Positions 1-11,380 are shown, counted from the stretch's first letter. The stretch: DNA of 64,000 nt from Zygnema cylindricum (GCA_037447655.1 JBBHKE010003117.1:67501-131500), one strand, 5' to 3'. A program made the numbers and translations. Notes: generated by a model not told the origin, from the sequence alone.

Positions 1-973
1 AGTTTTTGTACTAGTTGACTGAGGTTCTAAAAGCTCTTCAGTCGTTTCTAGGATTCGCGCTCCAATGTCCATAACGGCTCCGAACAGACTCCTAGAAGGC
101 TCCCTAAGGCTCTCTTCTCCATTCTTTCCAGAAGTTGACTTACCAAGTTGCAATTCAGTCGATCCAGTATCAAGGTTATCCGGTTGAAGCCAGGGACTCA
201 TAAAGAACTTGTGCCAAAGAGTTGATATGATCGTCATGTATAGGAGGACAATGGTATGAAAGTGCCTCCAAAATTTCAGGAAGAGGTGAAGCAAGCTGAA
301 ATTCAGTTCTTTGAGGGGTGCTTTTGACATTTACGGCAGGCAAAAATTCTGTGATGTCAAGAAGCACTAATCTTACAGCTGCGCTGATGTCACGTTGTGT
401 GCTGGGAACTGCTGTTGCCACTTCACAGAGATATGACATGAATGTTGAGAAGTACAATGATGATGTTGATAATGACGATGATGATGATGATGATAGTGAT
501 GGTGATGGTGATGGTGACGGTGATGGTGACGGTGATGGTGACGGTGATGGGGATGGTGATGATGATGATGATGAGGATGGTGGTGCGTTTACAAAAAAAG
601 ATGCTGATGGATGAGAGCGTGCTAAAGATGGAAGAGCTTGCAAAAAATCCAAAAGATGAGGCAAAATCTCCGAATGCAAATGACCATTGGACTTGGCAAG
701 GTATCGAGCAAGGGCAAGGAGACCATCACATTGTCTGGATGTAGGAGGACAAGTATATCCAGGATGGAAAGTTTGTAGGCTTGAGGGGTCTTCTGCAGTA
801 ACATGGTATCCATCCTCCTGCTTTCTAGGCTGAAAAGTAGGGCATAGCTGTAAGATTGGTACTATTTTAGAAAGAGGAGGCGGGCTAGGAGCCTCGGCTA
901 ATACGTCACACAAGTGAGTGAGGCTATCAAATGATTCTCTGGCTGCCATTAGTGGCATTTGGAAGAATGACAT
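1..973 (-). CDS. Phosphatidylinositol 4-kinase alpha, N-terminal exon (partial, frame break)
   Basis: Likely N-terminus of a type III PI4-kinase alpha, which makes PI4P at the plasma membrane. ATG at 973; 265 residues open to a TAA at 176-178. Features seen: an opening segment DSLTHLCDVLAE (~17-28), QCDGLLALARYLAK (~81-94), YFSTFMSYLCEVA (~174-186) and ILEALSYHCPP (~234-244), in the same order and spacing as the helical N-terminus of plant PI4K-alpha (recalled, not aligned). A Ser/Ser-Pro tract (~133-168) is encoded by a trinucleotide/hexanucleotide repeat and is absent from the family as I know it. Beyond the TAA the next frame is open from 180 to 1 without a stop, so the exon continues off the left edge after a one-base frame change; no intron fits there. 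Either a sequencing error or a real lesion. The kinase domain would lie outside the window. Confidence 0.6.
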
Positions 974-1446
974 AAAGTAAAATAATCAGTCCGGACCTTT
1001 AGATGTTTAAACTACATGGCTTAAAAGAAGAAGAGAATCTCTTTTGATTTTTGATTACAGCAAAGACACGTGTCAACGGCTTAGATAGTACGTCGAAAGC
1101 AAATCTCAACCTCTAACAGAATAAACTGGCGTTCCTTTTCAGAATGTTGCAATCCGTCACCATAAATTACCTGAACAAACATAAAAAACCTTTGGAAAAA
1201 ACAAGACTACGGCTGAGATAGAGAGGAGATGGCTGTAAACGATCGACGATCTCATCCATGACTAAAATGGTGGTCTCAAAGCTTGTTTAGAGTAAGCCGG
1301 CATCACTTTCGTTTCTGTTTTTTTTTTCCACCGTGCATTCCTTAACAGTCCAGCTCTGAGATCACCTTTCCATGTTGATCGCAGTCACTTAAGTTAACGT
1401 AGGATTTCTTAATTTTTCCAATCGTTTTTGTGACGTTTTCAATGTA
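974..1446. other. 5' flank of the PI4K-like gene
   Basis: No coding exon recognised. This would hold the promoter and 5' UTR of the leftward gene. I see no convincing TATA box at a sensible distance. Confidence 0.3.
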
Positions 1447-1678
1447 CAGTACACCTTGTATCGCTTTTAGTGTTAACATTTTTTACGCCACTTAAAACAT
1501 CTTTTCTCCATACACACGTGTCTGCTTAACGATTGGAGACCATCAATCGGAAGGTGCGAACCATGTCTTTCGGTCGTAACCGTCCGATTTTCAATCCGAC
1601 AAGTGTGCATAACATAAAGAAAAGATGTTTTAAGTGGCTAAAAAAACATTAACGCTATACGCGATTCACGGTGTACTG
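1447..1678. mobile_element. MITE, CAGTACACC family (complete copy)
   Basis: 232-bp element starting CAGTACACC and ending GGTGTACTG, flanked on both sides by TA (1445-1446 and 1679-1680), the target duplication of Tc1/mariner-type elements. The inverted arms extend inward to the segments around ACTTAAAACATCTTTTC and its complement, about 60 bp each. The same ~225-bp layout recurs at 25041-25264 and 29863-30086. No coding capacity. Confidence 0.85.
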
Positions 1679-2127
1679 TAGTTTGTAATTTGATGTGTGG
1701 GTTTGTGTATGGTAGGCAGTTAGGCACGTAGCGACATATGATTATTATTCTTTGGTAGATTAACCGGTACACATCCCATCCCTATCAGAGTTCATCGCTG
1801 GTGCTGTTTTGAGATCATAATAGGCCAGGTTTCCATTGTAATTTAGTGTAGTTAACTGTAATAATGTGTTCACACTAATGTATCACTAATATAACTCTAA
1901 TAAAAGTGACGGGCGGTGTGGGGAACGTCCACCTATCCAGAGTCCCGTTTACGGTATGTTTCACAGAAAATAAAGAAATTTCGGACTTTGTCATCATTAA
2001 CGACAAGTTGTATGACTGTTTTGTCTCTGGTCAAGAGTAAAAATGTACATGGAAAACAGCTCTGAATTTTATACATGTAAGCCTAAGTTTTCGGACAAAT
2101 GAAATGCGCCAATAGCATCAACTTTAG

Positions 2128-2349
2128 TCAGTAGAATCGCTCCCATGAAGATCCTCCAGGATACTTCGACAGCTTTCGCACGTTTTGAACATGTGGCAAT
2201 AAGATGCTGCCACGTTGAATGCCAAGGAGACCAACATAATATGCTGTGAGTGAAGGATTTTCAATAGATTCCGTCTGCAGATGTTGGTACCATGAAACAA
2301 AACTCTCCGGGCTAATTTTCTTTCTTCTTTTTCGCATTTCCTTGTACAC
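2128..2349 (-). CDS. Unassigned small reading frame
   Basis: 73 codons with a basic start (MRKRRKK) followed by a soluble-looking segment. I recognise no family. It lies upstream of the PI4K-like exon in the same orientation and its first codons overlap the end of a transposon copy at 2345, so it may be an exon fragment, a decayed gene or chance. There is no repeat-type composition inside it. Confidence 0.15.
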   Translation of the reverse strand: MYKEMRKRRKKISPESFVSWYQHLQTESIENPSLTAYYVGLLGIQRGSILLPHVQNVRKLSKYPGGSSWERFY

Positions 2350-2870
2350 CGCGAATCGTAATTAGAGTAAATTACTCTAATTCGGTCGCTCGAAATTTCG
2401 ACTATATGACATCAAATAGAGTAATCGACTCTATTTTTTTCATTATTCTAATTTAGGTGAGGTTTAATTAGCTTTTTTTTTTCTAATATAGGTTCGTTTT
2501 AAATAGTGTGGAGTACGGACGTCGTGTGACTGTGTAAAACTGTACTTTTAAAATAAAAACGTACAGATATCGATTTAATAAACCCGCGGTCGCACGTGGA
2601 GTCGCACTAAACAAAAAGACCGAAACTCATCGAATAACATCCGTTCGCATATACTTCGTCCGTCCATAGCATCGTCGTCAGTGAGAACGTTAACCTTGAT
2701 TTACATGTTACAAGTTTATAGTAAAACGGCGAGAACATATGTTTTCGTTCATTTGTGTAATAATTTGGTAACTGGTGTTCGGCGTTCCGCCGATTCAGTT
2801 ATAATAGGGAATTTCGCAACAATTACATTAAAACTGTATTCTAATTTAGGACCGCGTCAGTTTTAGCGTA
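2343..2870 (+). mobile_element. CAGTACACC-family DNA transposon copy (left end clear, right end not found)
   Basis: Starts TACACCGCGAATCGTAATTA and continues with the palindrome ATTAGAGTAA/TTACTCTAAT. The first ~190 bp match 37905-38100 almost base for base, including the TCGAAATTTCGACT-like segment. Further in, blocks such as GTGTGGAGTACGGACG are shared with 8.7, 38.3 and 48.8 kb. I could not place the right terminus, so the end coordinate is approximate. Confidence 0.65.
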
Positions 2871-3090
2871 AATATTAATTATACGCCCCTTGAAAGGAGT
2901 AACTTTTTACTGTAATATGGGTTTTTTAACACAATGGCACATGAAATAGAGTAAACATACTGACAAAAATAGAATAAATATACAGCATTTGGCGTGGGTG
3001 ATATATGTCGTGAGGCAACGCCAAATGTGGACAGACCTCATATAATAAAATCTTTTTGGTCCAATCACAATTCACGCTTTCTATGTCCAA

Positions 3091-3300
3091 TCACAGCCGC
3101 TCATTCCCTTTTTTTTTTTTGTGGAATCTGACGACTGCGGTGCCATCTTGTATGCGCCGCCATTCTGAAAATCTATCCATTTTTTTGAAAGGGATCTGTG
3201 AGTGACTCGCTTCCTCTTCCACCTCCATGGGTTGCACGTCGCCCACGTCATCGCTCGCTTCCTTTTTCACCTCCATGGATTGCACGTCGCCCACGTCATC
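3091..3300 (-). other. Short acidic/basic reading frame with a 48-bp tandem duplication
   Basis: Two copies of a 48-bp unit at 3207-3254 and 3255-3300 encode a repeated GDVQxMEVxxEAS motif on the minus strand, within a 67-codon frame ending in a basic KKKKGNERL tail. No family recognised; it could be an exon of an undescribed gene or chance. The rest of 2880-4430 is AT-rich with no recognisable gene. Confidence 0.2.
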
Positions 3301-4437
3301 GTTTTCTTGCCGTCGCCTTACTTTTTTAGGTTGCTTACTTTATTAGGGTTTTGATGTACGAAATGGCGAACGTATTGCTGCCAGCCAACTCCACCATTGG
3401 TGACAATGCAAGTGCGAATTCTCTTACCGGTGGTTCCATATAACGTGGCAAATGCCATTTTCTATCTAAACATTCAAACATAATTTATTGAAGCTTATGA
3501 TAAGTCATGCCTTCTAATCCTTACACTTTGTTGTCGGTTTTTAGGGGGCAGTTATGCCCTTCTTAATTTTTATTACCATTTTTGTTTTATAAAGGGTTAT
3601 TTCAAGGTGACTCATTTTAATTTTTTCTGGTTTCTGTTGTTTCCCTCCTTTCACCTTTTCCGCCGACCATTTGATTTAAGCTTCATTTTTTTAACGCTTA
3701 TAAATATTGATGGCGAGGGTGTGAGAGAAATGTTCATAATAGATAAAAGGGAAAGATATATTTATTTGTTATATTTTGTGTTATATTTTTTTAGTAACAG
3801 CCGGTTTTGTAATCTGTACGCTTGTCACACTTGCTTTTATCAATGGATTCAAAAACATAGAATATCTATTTGTTGACTTTTCGTTTCATGTCTTTAAAAT
3901 GGGAAATTCGGCCAAATAATAATAATAATAAAAAAAAAAAAAACAAATTTTATCCCCGCTGAAAGTACGATATAATAAAAATAACTTTGAGAAACCCTAA
4001 CAACCCATAAATAATCTTGGACCTTTTAACGGATTGACAATTGAATCTAAATCCTTTTTTTTTTCCAGGTTGGGGACAAAGTGTTTGATTTATTTCCAAC
4101 ATCATGTTACTTTCGACTTTTTGTTTTCCTGTCGTAAAAGAAGACAGTGAAATTATTAGTATCAAAATGGAATTCAAAGGAGACAATAGATGAAGATTCA
4201 AGAGAAAGTGGAAAAGTAAAGAAATTTTTAGGAGTTCAGGGCCTATATTCAGTTTGGGAGTGTGTATAATAGTGAAATTTTAGAGTCAAAATTGTTTATT
4301 TTTGTTATAAGTACTACGCATTATTTCTCTTTATTTCACTCTACAGATGACTGTCTTTTGTTTTGCACCAAATTATTTGGTTTTGTACATGTTTGCGTCC
4401 ACTATGGAATGTTTTTTTTTTCATGGGTGCTTTACCT

Positions 4438-5058
4438 AGCGGCGACGAGGCATTTTCGTCGCTGGATTATACATCAATAGAATGAAGTTATTTCTTTTCT
4501 TTTGTCATGGATGTTGACCAATCGGTGACGAGGCATTTTCGTCGCTGGATTATACACCAATGACATGAAGTTATTTTTTGTCTTTTGTCATGGATGATGA
4601 CTCACCAGCGACGAGGCATTTTCGTCGCTGGATTACAAACTATTGGAATGCTGATTTTTTTTTTAGCTTTTGTCATGGATGATGGCCGACCAGCGACGAG
4701 GCATTTTCGTCGCTGGATTATAAACCAATGGAATGTTGATTTTTTTTTCTTTTGTCATGGATGATGACTCACCAGCGATGAGGCATTTTCGTCGCTGGAT
4801 TACAAACTGTTAGAATGTTGATTCTTTTTTTTAGCTTTTGTCATGGTTGATGACCGACCAACGACGAGGCATTTTCGTCGCTGGATTACAAACTGTTGGA
4901 ATGTTGAATTTTTTTTTCAGCTTTTGTCATGGATGATGACCGTCCAACGATGAGGCATTTTCGTCGCTGGATTATAAACCAATGGAAAGTTGATTTTTTT
5001 TTTAGCTTTTGTCATGGATGATGATCGACCAGCGACAAGGCATTTTCGTCGCTGGATT
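4438..5058. repeat. Hairpin-bearing satellite, about 8 copies of an 82-87-bp unit
   Basis: Eight tandem units, each containing CAGCGACGA - GGCATTT - TCGTCGCTG, a 9-bp stem with a short loop, followed by GGATTA(T/C)AAAC and CTTTTGTCATGGATGATGA. The right arm CGTCGCTGG is identical in all eight, while the left arm varies (GGTGACGA, CAGCGATGA, CAACGACGA, CAACGATGA, CAGCGACAA). Degenerate relatives (GGCGACG, GTGTCGCTG) continue to about 5350. GCGACGA/TCGTCGC motifs are known from subterminal repeats of plant CACTA elements, but I found no CACTA termini. Confidence 0.85.
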
Positions 5059-5682
5059 ATAAACCAGTTATGATTCATGTTACAGCTGACTAATGAACTA
5101 ACTCAACCGACCAATCGGCGACGTAAGTGTGTCGCTGCTTAACTATAAATAAGTAATAAGGCAATACTGCCATCTAATTAAAAAGCAGTAAGGACGTTGT
5201 GTCATTGCTAAAAAATCCTTCCTATATGAGGCAATGGCATCGCTGAAAATCCCACCAGCAATGAGAAACTGTCAACGCTAATCAAATCACAATGAAATAG
5301 TCCATGTCACTGGTGTGACAGCGATTAGCGATGGCTCGTCGCCTAATATCAATAACGTAAAAAACATGTTTGTGTATCAAAGGTAAAAACTAACAATCTG
5401 TTCACCAGTTACAACATCATATTTCCCATAGGTGAATGACAAACACACGGTAACACATTAAGCATGATAAACCATCGCTCTTACACATACTCATATACAG
5501 CCAAAAAAAAATCGTGTTATATAAAATGGTTGTGTTACACATCGTTTTGCCATACTTACTTCACAATGAAGTAAATTACAAAAATTGCAAAAACAATTAC
5601 ATTGTAGTAAGAGACACACTATGCGACGTATTACCCCTATGATAATGTATGATAACTCCTATCTCCTCAATCCTAACACTCC

Positions 5683-5925
5683 TTACATTTTTAAAATAGC
5701 TAAGAGAAGCCAAAGCAACAAAAAATTACAAAACTATGTCACTCTTACGCTCCAAGAACCACTCTTTACATTTTTAAAACTGGTAAGACAAGCCAAAGCA
5801 ACAAAAACTACAAAACTATGTCACTCTTACGCTCCAAGAACCACTTTTTACATTTTTAAAACTGGTAAGACAATCCAAAGCAACAAAAACTACAAAACTA
5901 TGTCACTCCTAGCTCCAAGAACCAC
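5683..5925. repeat. Tandem repeat, three copies of about 82 bp
   Basis: Units begin TTACATTTTTAAAA at 5683, 5766 and 5848 and share GCCAAAGCAACAAAAA and CTATGTCACTC. The 124-codon frame spanning them only reflects the repeat and is not taken as a gene. Confidence 0.8.
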
Positions 5926-5966
5926 CAAAAAGCATACATGGGGAATGCTTAGGCATTAGCAAGGGC

Positions 5967-6085
5967 TTAATATTCGTCCACTTCCGTGAATTGTTCGTCC
6001 GTAACCTCATCTTTTTGAGTAGCGATGTCAACGTCTTGAGAATTTCCGAGCGAATCCCGTGCCCTTGCCAAGGGAGGTGATACTG
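5967..6085 (-). CDS. Possible terminal exon with acidic tail (unassigned)
   Basis: Minus-strand frame from about 6085 to a TAA at 5967-5969, reading roughly 38 residues that end in DEVTDEQFTEVDEY. The composition is soluble and acidic, unlike the surrounding AT-rich repeats. An AG acceptor could lie at its upstream edge. It sits next to the hairpin satellite, so it might be the last exon of a transposon gene. I recognise no family. Confidence 0.2.
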
Positions 6086-7350
6086 ATAATTAAAGTAGAG
6101 TGATAATTATATTAGCCAGATAATCAAATTAGGCAGATAATGAAATTAGACAGATAATTAGATTACACAGATAATTATATTAGCCAGATAATTAGATTAT
6201 GCAGATAATGAACTTAAAGAGATAATTAGAATAGACAAATATTTAGATTAGACAGATAATTATATTAGCCAGATAATTAGATTAGGCAGATAATGAACTT
6301 AAAGAGATAATTAGATTAGACTGATATTTAGATTAGACAGATAATTAGATTAGCCAGTTAATTAGGTTAGGCAAATAAGTAGATTAGGGAGATCGTTAGA
6401 TTAGAGAGATAATTAGATTAGCCAGATAATTAGATTAGGCAGATAGTTAGATTAGACAGATAAATAGATTAGCCAGTTAATTACATTAATTAGATTAGGC
6501 AGATAGTTAGATTATACAGATAAATAGATTAGCCACTTAATACATTAGGCAAGTAATTAGATTAGGGAGATAGTTAGATTAAAGAGATAATTAGATTAGC
6601 CAGATAGTTAGATAAGACAGATAATTAGATTAGCCAGTTATTTGCATTAGGCAAATAATTAGATTAGTGAGATAGTTAGATTAGAGAGATAATTAGATTA
6701 GCCAGGTAATTAGATTAGCCATATAGTTAGATTAGAGAGATAACTTAGATTAGCCAGATAGTTAGAGTTATTATATTAGCCAGATAGTTAGATTAGAGAG
6801 ATAACTTAGATTAGCCAGATAGTTAGATTAGACAGATAAATAGATTAGCCAGTTAATTACATTAATTAGATTAGACAGATAAATAGATTAGTCGGTTAAT
6901 TACATTGGGCAAGTAGTTTGATTAGGGAGATAGTTAGATTAGGGAGATAATTAGATTAGCCAGATAGTTAGATATGACAGATAATTTAATTACATTAATT
7001 AGATTAGACAGATAAATAGATTAGTCGGTTAATTACATTGGGCAAGTAGTTTGATTAGGGAGATAGTTAGATTAGGGAGATAATTAGATTAGCCAGATAG
7101 TTAGATATGACAGATAATTAGATTAGCCAGTTATTTACATTTGGCAAAGAATTAGTTAGTGAGATAGTTAGATTAGAGAGATAATTAGATTAGCCAGATA
7201 ATTAGATTAGCCAGGTAATTTGTTTAGCCAGATAATTAGTTTAGCCGGTTAATTACATTAGGCAAATTATTAGGTTAGGGAGATAGTTAGATTAGAGAGA
7301 TAACTAATTACATTAGCCAGATAATTATATTAGCCAGATAATTAGACAGA
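6085..7350. repeat. 17-bp AT-rich minisatellite, about 1.25 kb
   Basis: Dozens of head-to-tail units of the type AGATAATTAGATTAGCC, with variants AGATAATTAGATTAGGC and AGATAGTTAGATTAGAC. Larger blocks of ~100-120 bp are themselves duplicated (compare 6860-6990 with 7000-7110), showing a higher-order structure. Confidence 0.9.
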
Positions 7351-7359
7351 TAGATTGAT

Positions 7360-8030
7360 ACTTAAAATACAGTCATAATTTCAAGTACCTTTATGTTTTA
7401 AAGTGCAGTTATAATTAAAAATATGGCTATAATTAAAAGTATAAAAAATAGGAAACAGAAACAAAGCAGAAAAAATGTTTTTTTTTTGTTTTAAATTATA
7501 GGAATGGCTTTGTTATAAAAAGGGTATACGGAAAAAAATTGGTTTTTAAATGGATTAACGTAAATCAAAACTGAATCAGCAATTGAAACTGAAAACGGAA
7601 TCTAAACTTAAAATATATTATTTAACTGAAATTTGAAATCAACCTGGAAAATTGCGAAATTGTGTAAAAAAAAATATGTAAATTTGAAATCTCACCTTTT
7701 TCAAAAACTCAAAACGAACCGGGGATTTGAAAAAACTGTCGCCGAAATTTTTTACGAAAGAGCTGTGAAAATTGAAAAACGATGCAGGTTATTGAATGTA
7801 CGGAATTCTCTTACAAAAGAGACCAAAAGGACAGACGGTTTGTGTTTTATCGTTGTTTTGCAGGGTTGACGTTTCTATGGTTAATGAATTGGCTACGTGT
7901 AATTGTAATCGTCCAATAATATGTCGGGCTACGTAGATTCGTTAAGATGTCTTCTAATCGCGACTCATTTAGAGTCAAACTTAACTGTAATATGTGTTCA
8001 TTTTCCAACTTCGTCGTCTGAAAGAAACCT
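7360..8030. other. AT-rich interval, no recognised feature
   Basis: I see no gene here. A 78-codon plus-strand frame (7633-7869) is lysine-rich from base composition and has no recognisable motif. Confidence 0.4.
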
Positions 8031-9250
8031 AATTAGAGTAAAGAGTCTTTATTAAAGTAAATTTACTCTAATATAAGCTCCAAAGCGCGACACTATTAGA
8101 GTTTAAAAGTAAACTTGTTATATGAAAATGAAAAAAAACATAACGGAAATATTGTTTACATACGGATTACATTGTTATTCAGTCGCTAATAACTGTTGGT
8201 AAATAATTACGGATATACGTATAATTTACATGTAGCCATTGACGGTTGTCAGACGGAACTGACATCCAGCGCGACCAATTATACAACGTCACATTGACGT
8301 CGAAATATACGGAATGACAAATTTCGTACGTATAAGTAAGTTAGTGTTGACAATTAGCGCGCACGTAATTATCACCGACAAAACCCAATATAGAATAATG
8401 AAAAAAATTAGAGTAAAGTTCACTGTTGAAAAAGGTCTATGACATCAAATAGCGTCAATTACTCTAATTGTTTTTTTTTGTTTTTTTACTCTAATTTTTT
8501 CATTACTCTAATTACGATGCGCGGTGTAGTCCTCAAAATTCGATTTACGACACCGCCAATCGCTATTACAGTAAATAAAGGTAATTCGGTGCCCTTTTTT
8601 TTTATTTAAAACTTGAAATACAATCCATAATTCGATTTTTTCCTTTACGCCTTTTCAGGTTCCTTTTTTAATTAGCGTTAATAACGGAAGTACACCGCAA
8701 TGTTTATAGTGTGGTGTACAGACATCATTTTCCGTACTGTACAAAAAGTCATTTAATGTAATTGCGCACGCATGTGAATGTGCACTGAAAAAAGAGACGT
8801 AAACTCAAATATTCAGATTTTGGAGTACAAATTGTCAGATTTTGTACGGATACATATATTGATGTAATCATCAATGCGGCGGTCATTATTATTCGAAAAA
8901 ACCCAAATTAGAGTTAGTGATTAATTAGTATATATGGATTTTTTTTTCCCAATTAGCGTTAATAACACTAATTTTTTTTACGCTATTTATTCCTTTACTC
9001 TAATAGCGATTCACGGTGTACTGTACTGTACAGTACACCGTGAATCGTTATTAGCCTTATGTACGCTATATCGGCACCCCAAAATTTTGACATTCATACT
9101 TGAAATACAGTGAATGAATCTATATTATCTTTGACGTTAATTATGGTTCTAGTAAATTAGCATCAATGGTAATACCGTACTTGATTCATAAATAATGTGG
9201 TGTACGGAAGTAGTTTGTTCGTACAACAGTGTACTTCGTTACCGAAATCC
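8030..9250. mobile_element. Cluster of three CAGTACACC-family elements end to end
   Basis: Right end of a first copy: TTACGATGCGCGGTGTA finishing at 8528. Second copy: about 8546 (ACACCGCCAATCGCTATTA) to 9023 (AGCGATTCACGGTGTACTG). Third copy: from 9031 (CAGTACACCGTGAATCG) rightward, end undefined. Between the second and third copies lie only TA-CTG-TA, so two elements inserted at adjacent TA sites. Internal blocks GTGTGG(T)GTAC and AACTTGAAATACA recur in other copies. Confidence 0.75.
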
Positions 9251-9401
9251 GTCCGGAAAATTGTGGTTAACTTATGTCTGTCGCATACAAAGCAGCGTTT
9301 AGAAAAAAAAGGTTGAGGACTAAATCAGAATACCTCTCCTTCGAATGAAGGCCATAAAATTGACCCTCGTCATCTCCCATCAATGTCACCTGATGCCAAC
9401 A

Positions 9402-10210
9402 AGCTCGTGAGTTAGATTATTAATTAGGCGACGAACCGCAATCATCGCTATTTCTTGAGACTCCAAACAACGATTGAGATTTTGAACTTCATTCCTCAAT
9501 TGTTCTACTTCCGATGGTGGAGGGGGCATATCCACATGTGAACCCTCGGAATTTCCATAAGATACGTACGCCTTATTTGCACATTTCGGAATCGTTATAA
9601 AACCCCACTTTGAGCCTTTAAAAATTCGTTTAGCTCTGGAGTACGAATTGCACGACGTAGAATGGTAAATAACCGTGGGTCCTAAAGGTGATAATGTTGG
9701 ATTGATTCCGATATATATGTTTCGAATTCAATCGGTCAACGTATAATCCATGCGAAACGTTCATCAGTAAGGTGAAAATGCCTAATGTGTGGATAAATTT
9801 GACGCATGGTTGTATGATGCAATGTAGAGCCATGTTGGGTGGGCAGGGACATCCCACCGGATGTCGAGAATTTTTGGGATGTGGTTCAACCACCGTTCAA
9901 TAGGCCGAGCCTCCCCATAACGCCAATAGTCCTGCCAATCCTCGATCGGGATGTTATGGGCAGTTGTTGGTCGGAAGCCATCCATGGCCTAATCTCTGAC
10001 GGGAGGCGGGAAAAACCTATCAGGTTCTTCCTCTCGAAATACCACATCACGCTCGGCCAAAATTTGAGGTCTCTCTACAGCCACGAAAGGTCTATCACAG
10101 TTCGATGATGGTGGAATATCAACAACCTCCTCTTCGTCTCCATATTATTCCTCCGTGCGTCTCTCCAAGCTCTCTAAAGATTGTTGGTACGAGGTTAAGG
10201 AATCCTCTTC
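9402..10210 (-). pseudogene. Decayed protein-coding remnant (possibly retroelement gag-like)
   Basis: Read on the minus strand, a nearly continuous protein can be followed through several stops and frame changes: an acidic start (EEDSLTSYQQSLESLERR), a segment with PIEDWQDYWRYGEARPIERW and DVPAHPTWLYIASYNH, a basic stretch in a second frame (FTILRRAIRTPELNEFLKA) and a C-terminal coiled-coil-like part (EVEQLRNEVQNLN, 9470-9520). No zinc knuckle, protease or polymerase motif is visible. It abuts the 3' LTR of the neighbouring element and its DVPAHPxW phrase resembles GVPSHPAW in that element's frame, so it may be a relative of the same non-autonomous family. No intact frame remains. Confidence 0.35.
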
Positions 10211-10222
10211 GTATTTCGTCAC

Positions 10223-10702
10223 TGTAAAAGGGTAACCTAGACACCACGTCTACGATGCACAACGAAATATTCCCAAAGATTCACTCGTAGCAAGATCAAG
10301 ATCACACAGTGTACACAAGGAAAAGTTGGAGCTTTATTAATCAGGATGAGATTAGAAGATTGAATGCTCGCAGTCAGAAGTCTACTTTAAAAAAAGTGAG
10401 TCTTCACTAAGTCTTCCAACTATATAAACTAGTTACCTGCTAGTCAATCCGGTACTACAGATGGTCAACTATGTATACATGGAAAATATTAATTAACTGC
10501 ACCCTATCCACACTAGGTTCTAGAACTATACAATTCAATCTACATTTTGCTACGTTGCCATGCTGCTAGGTTGTATTGCTTTGCTGCCATACTGCGCTCC
10601 TATGCTGCTATGCTGCGCTAGTCTGACATCCCAGCTGCGTTGCTCTGACATCGCAACTACATCAACTTCTTAACTCTGCTTCCATACTGTAACCCTCTTA
10701 CA
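10223..10702 (-). repeat. Element C, 3' LTR
   Basis: 480 bp, TGTAAAAGGG...CTCTTACA on the plus strand, direct repeat of 13440-13919. It contains a run of TGCTGC-rich sequence near 10560-10640. Confidence 0.85.
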
Positions 10703-11380
10703 TTGCCTCCCACTAAGAAATCAGCGTCCCGCTGAATGTTGCTCACTAGGGAAACTGCATTTGTCGAAGTATTTCGTCCATTTCACTACGGTAATCCTGG
10801 AAATTGTGATAGAGCACATTGAACATCCAAAGGAGTAATTGGTGGTTATCTCGTAGGTCATCGATGTAGCTTTGTAGGTCTTCACATCTCTTTTCCAAGA
10901 GGCTAGTGTGATGATCAACTGCTGCCAGCCGCTGTCGGGTGATTCGCCACCTTAGTTGTTCGTCTCCTTCCTTGGGAGCGCTCCCCGGTGCTACTGGTTC
11001 TGGCTGGAGCAATTCCGTTACAGCTTTTACCTGTATGGGACTCGGGGAAGCCGGAGTCGCTTTCGTTGGTTCCTCCTGTTTTTCCTCCGCTTCCCACCGC
11101 GGTATGCTCCTCAATTTGAAGAAAACGTGCTACTTGGCAGTTGAGTAGCAACGTGTTCTTCCGGGCCAATTTGAGTGCTCGCACCTCAGACGTGACTTCA
11201 GCCTGTGGGATAATATCATAGAGGCAGACAACCCATGGGTGATATTTTTGAAGCAACCCGTGAAACTTTGTGTGCTCCATTGCCCACAGAAATCGCAGAT
11301 CCAAAAGAAGCTTATCTAGATAGTGCTGACTCCAATTTGATATAAACCCAAATGACAGACCCCTTAACAATCAAAAACCC

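Noticed and set aside
318-744. Plus-strand frames rich in Asp-Gly or Met-Val repeats
   Set aside because: They are the antisense readings of the microsatellite encoding the Ser-Pro tract of the minus-strand PI4K-like exon.
3607-3876. 89-codon Phe/Leu-rich frame
   Set aside because: AT-rich composition, no homology recognised, no splice or promoter context.
5585-5959. 124-codon plus-strand frame
   Set aside because: It is generated by the three 82-bp tandem units and has no recognisable motif.
4438-7350. Possible CRISPR array in the repeats
   Set aside because: Units are contiguous satellites without unique spacers or cas genes, in a eukaryotic genome with introns.
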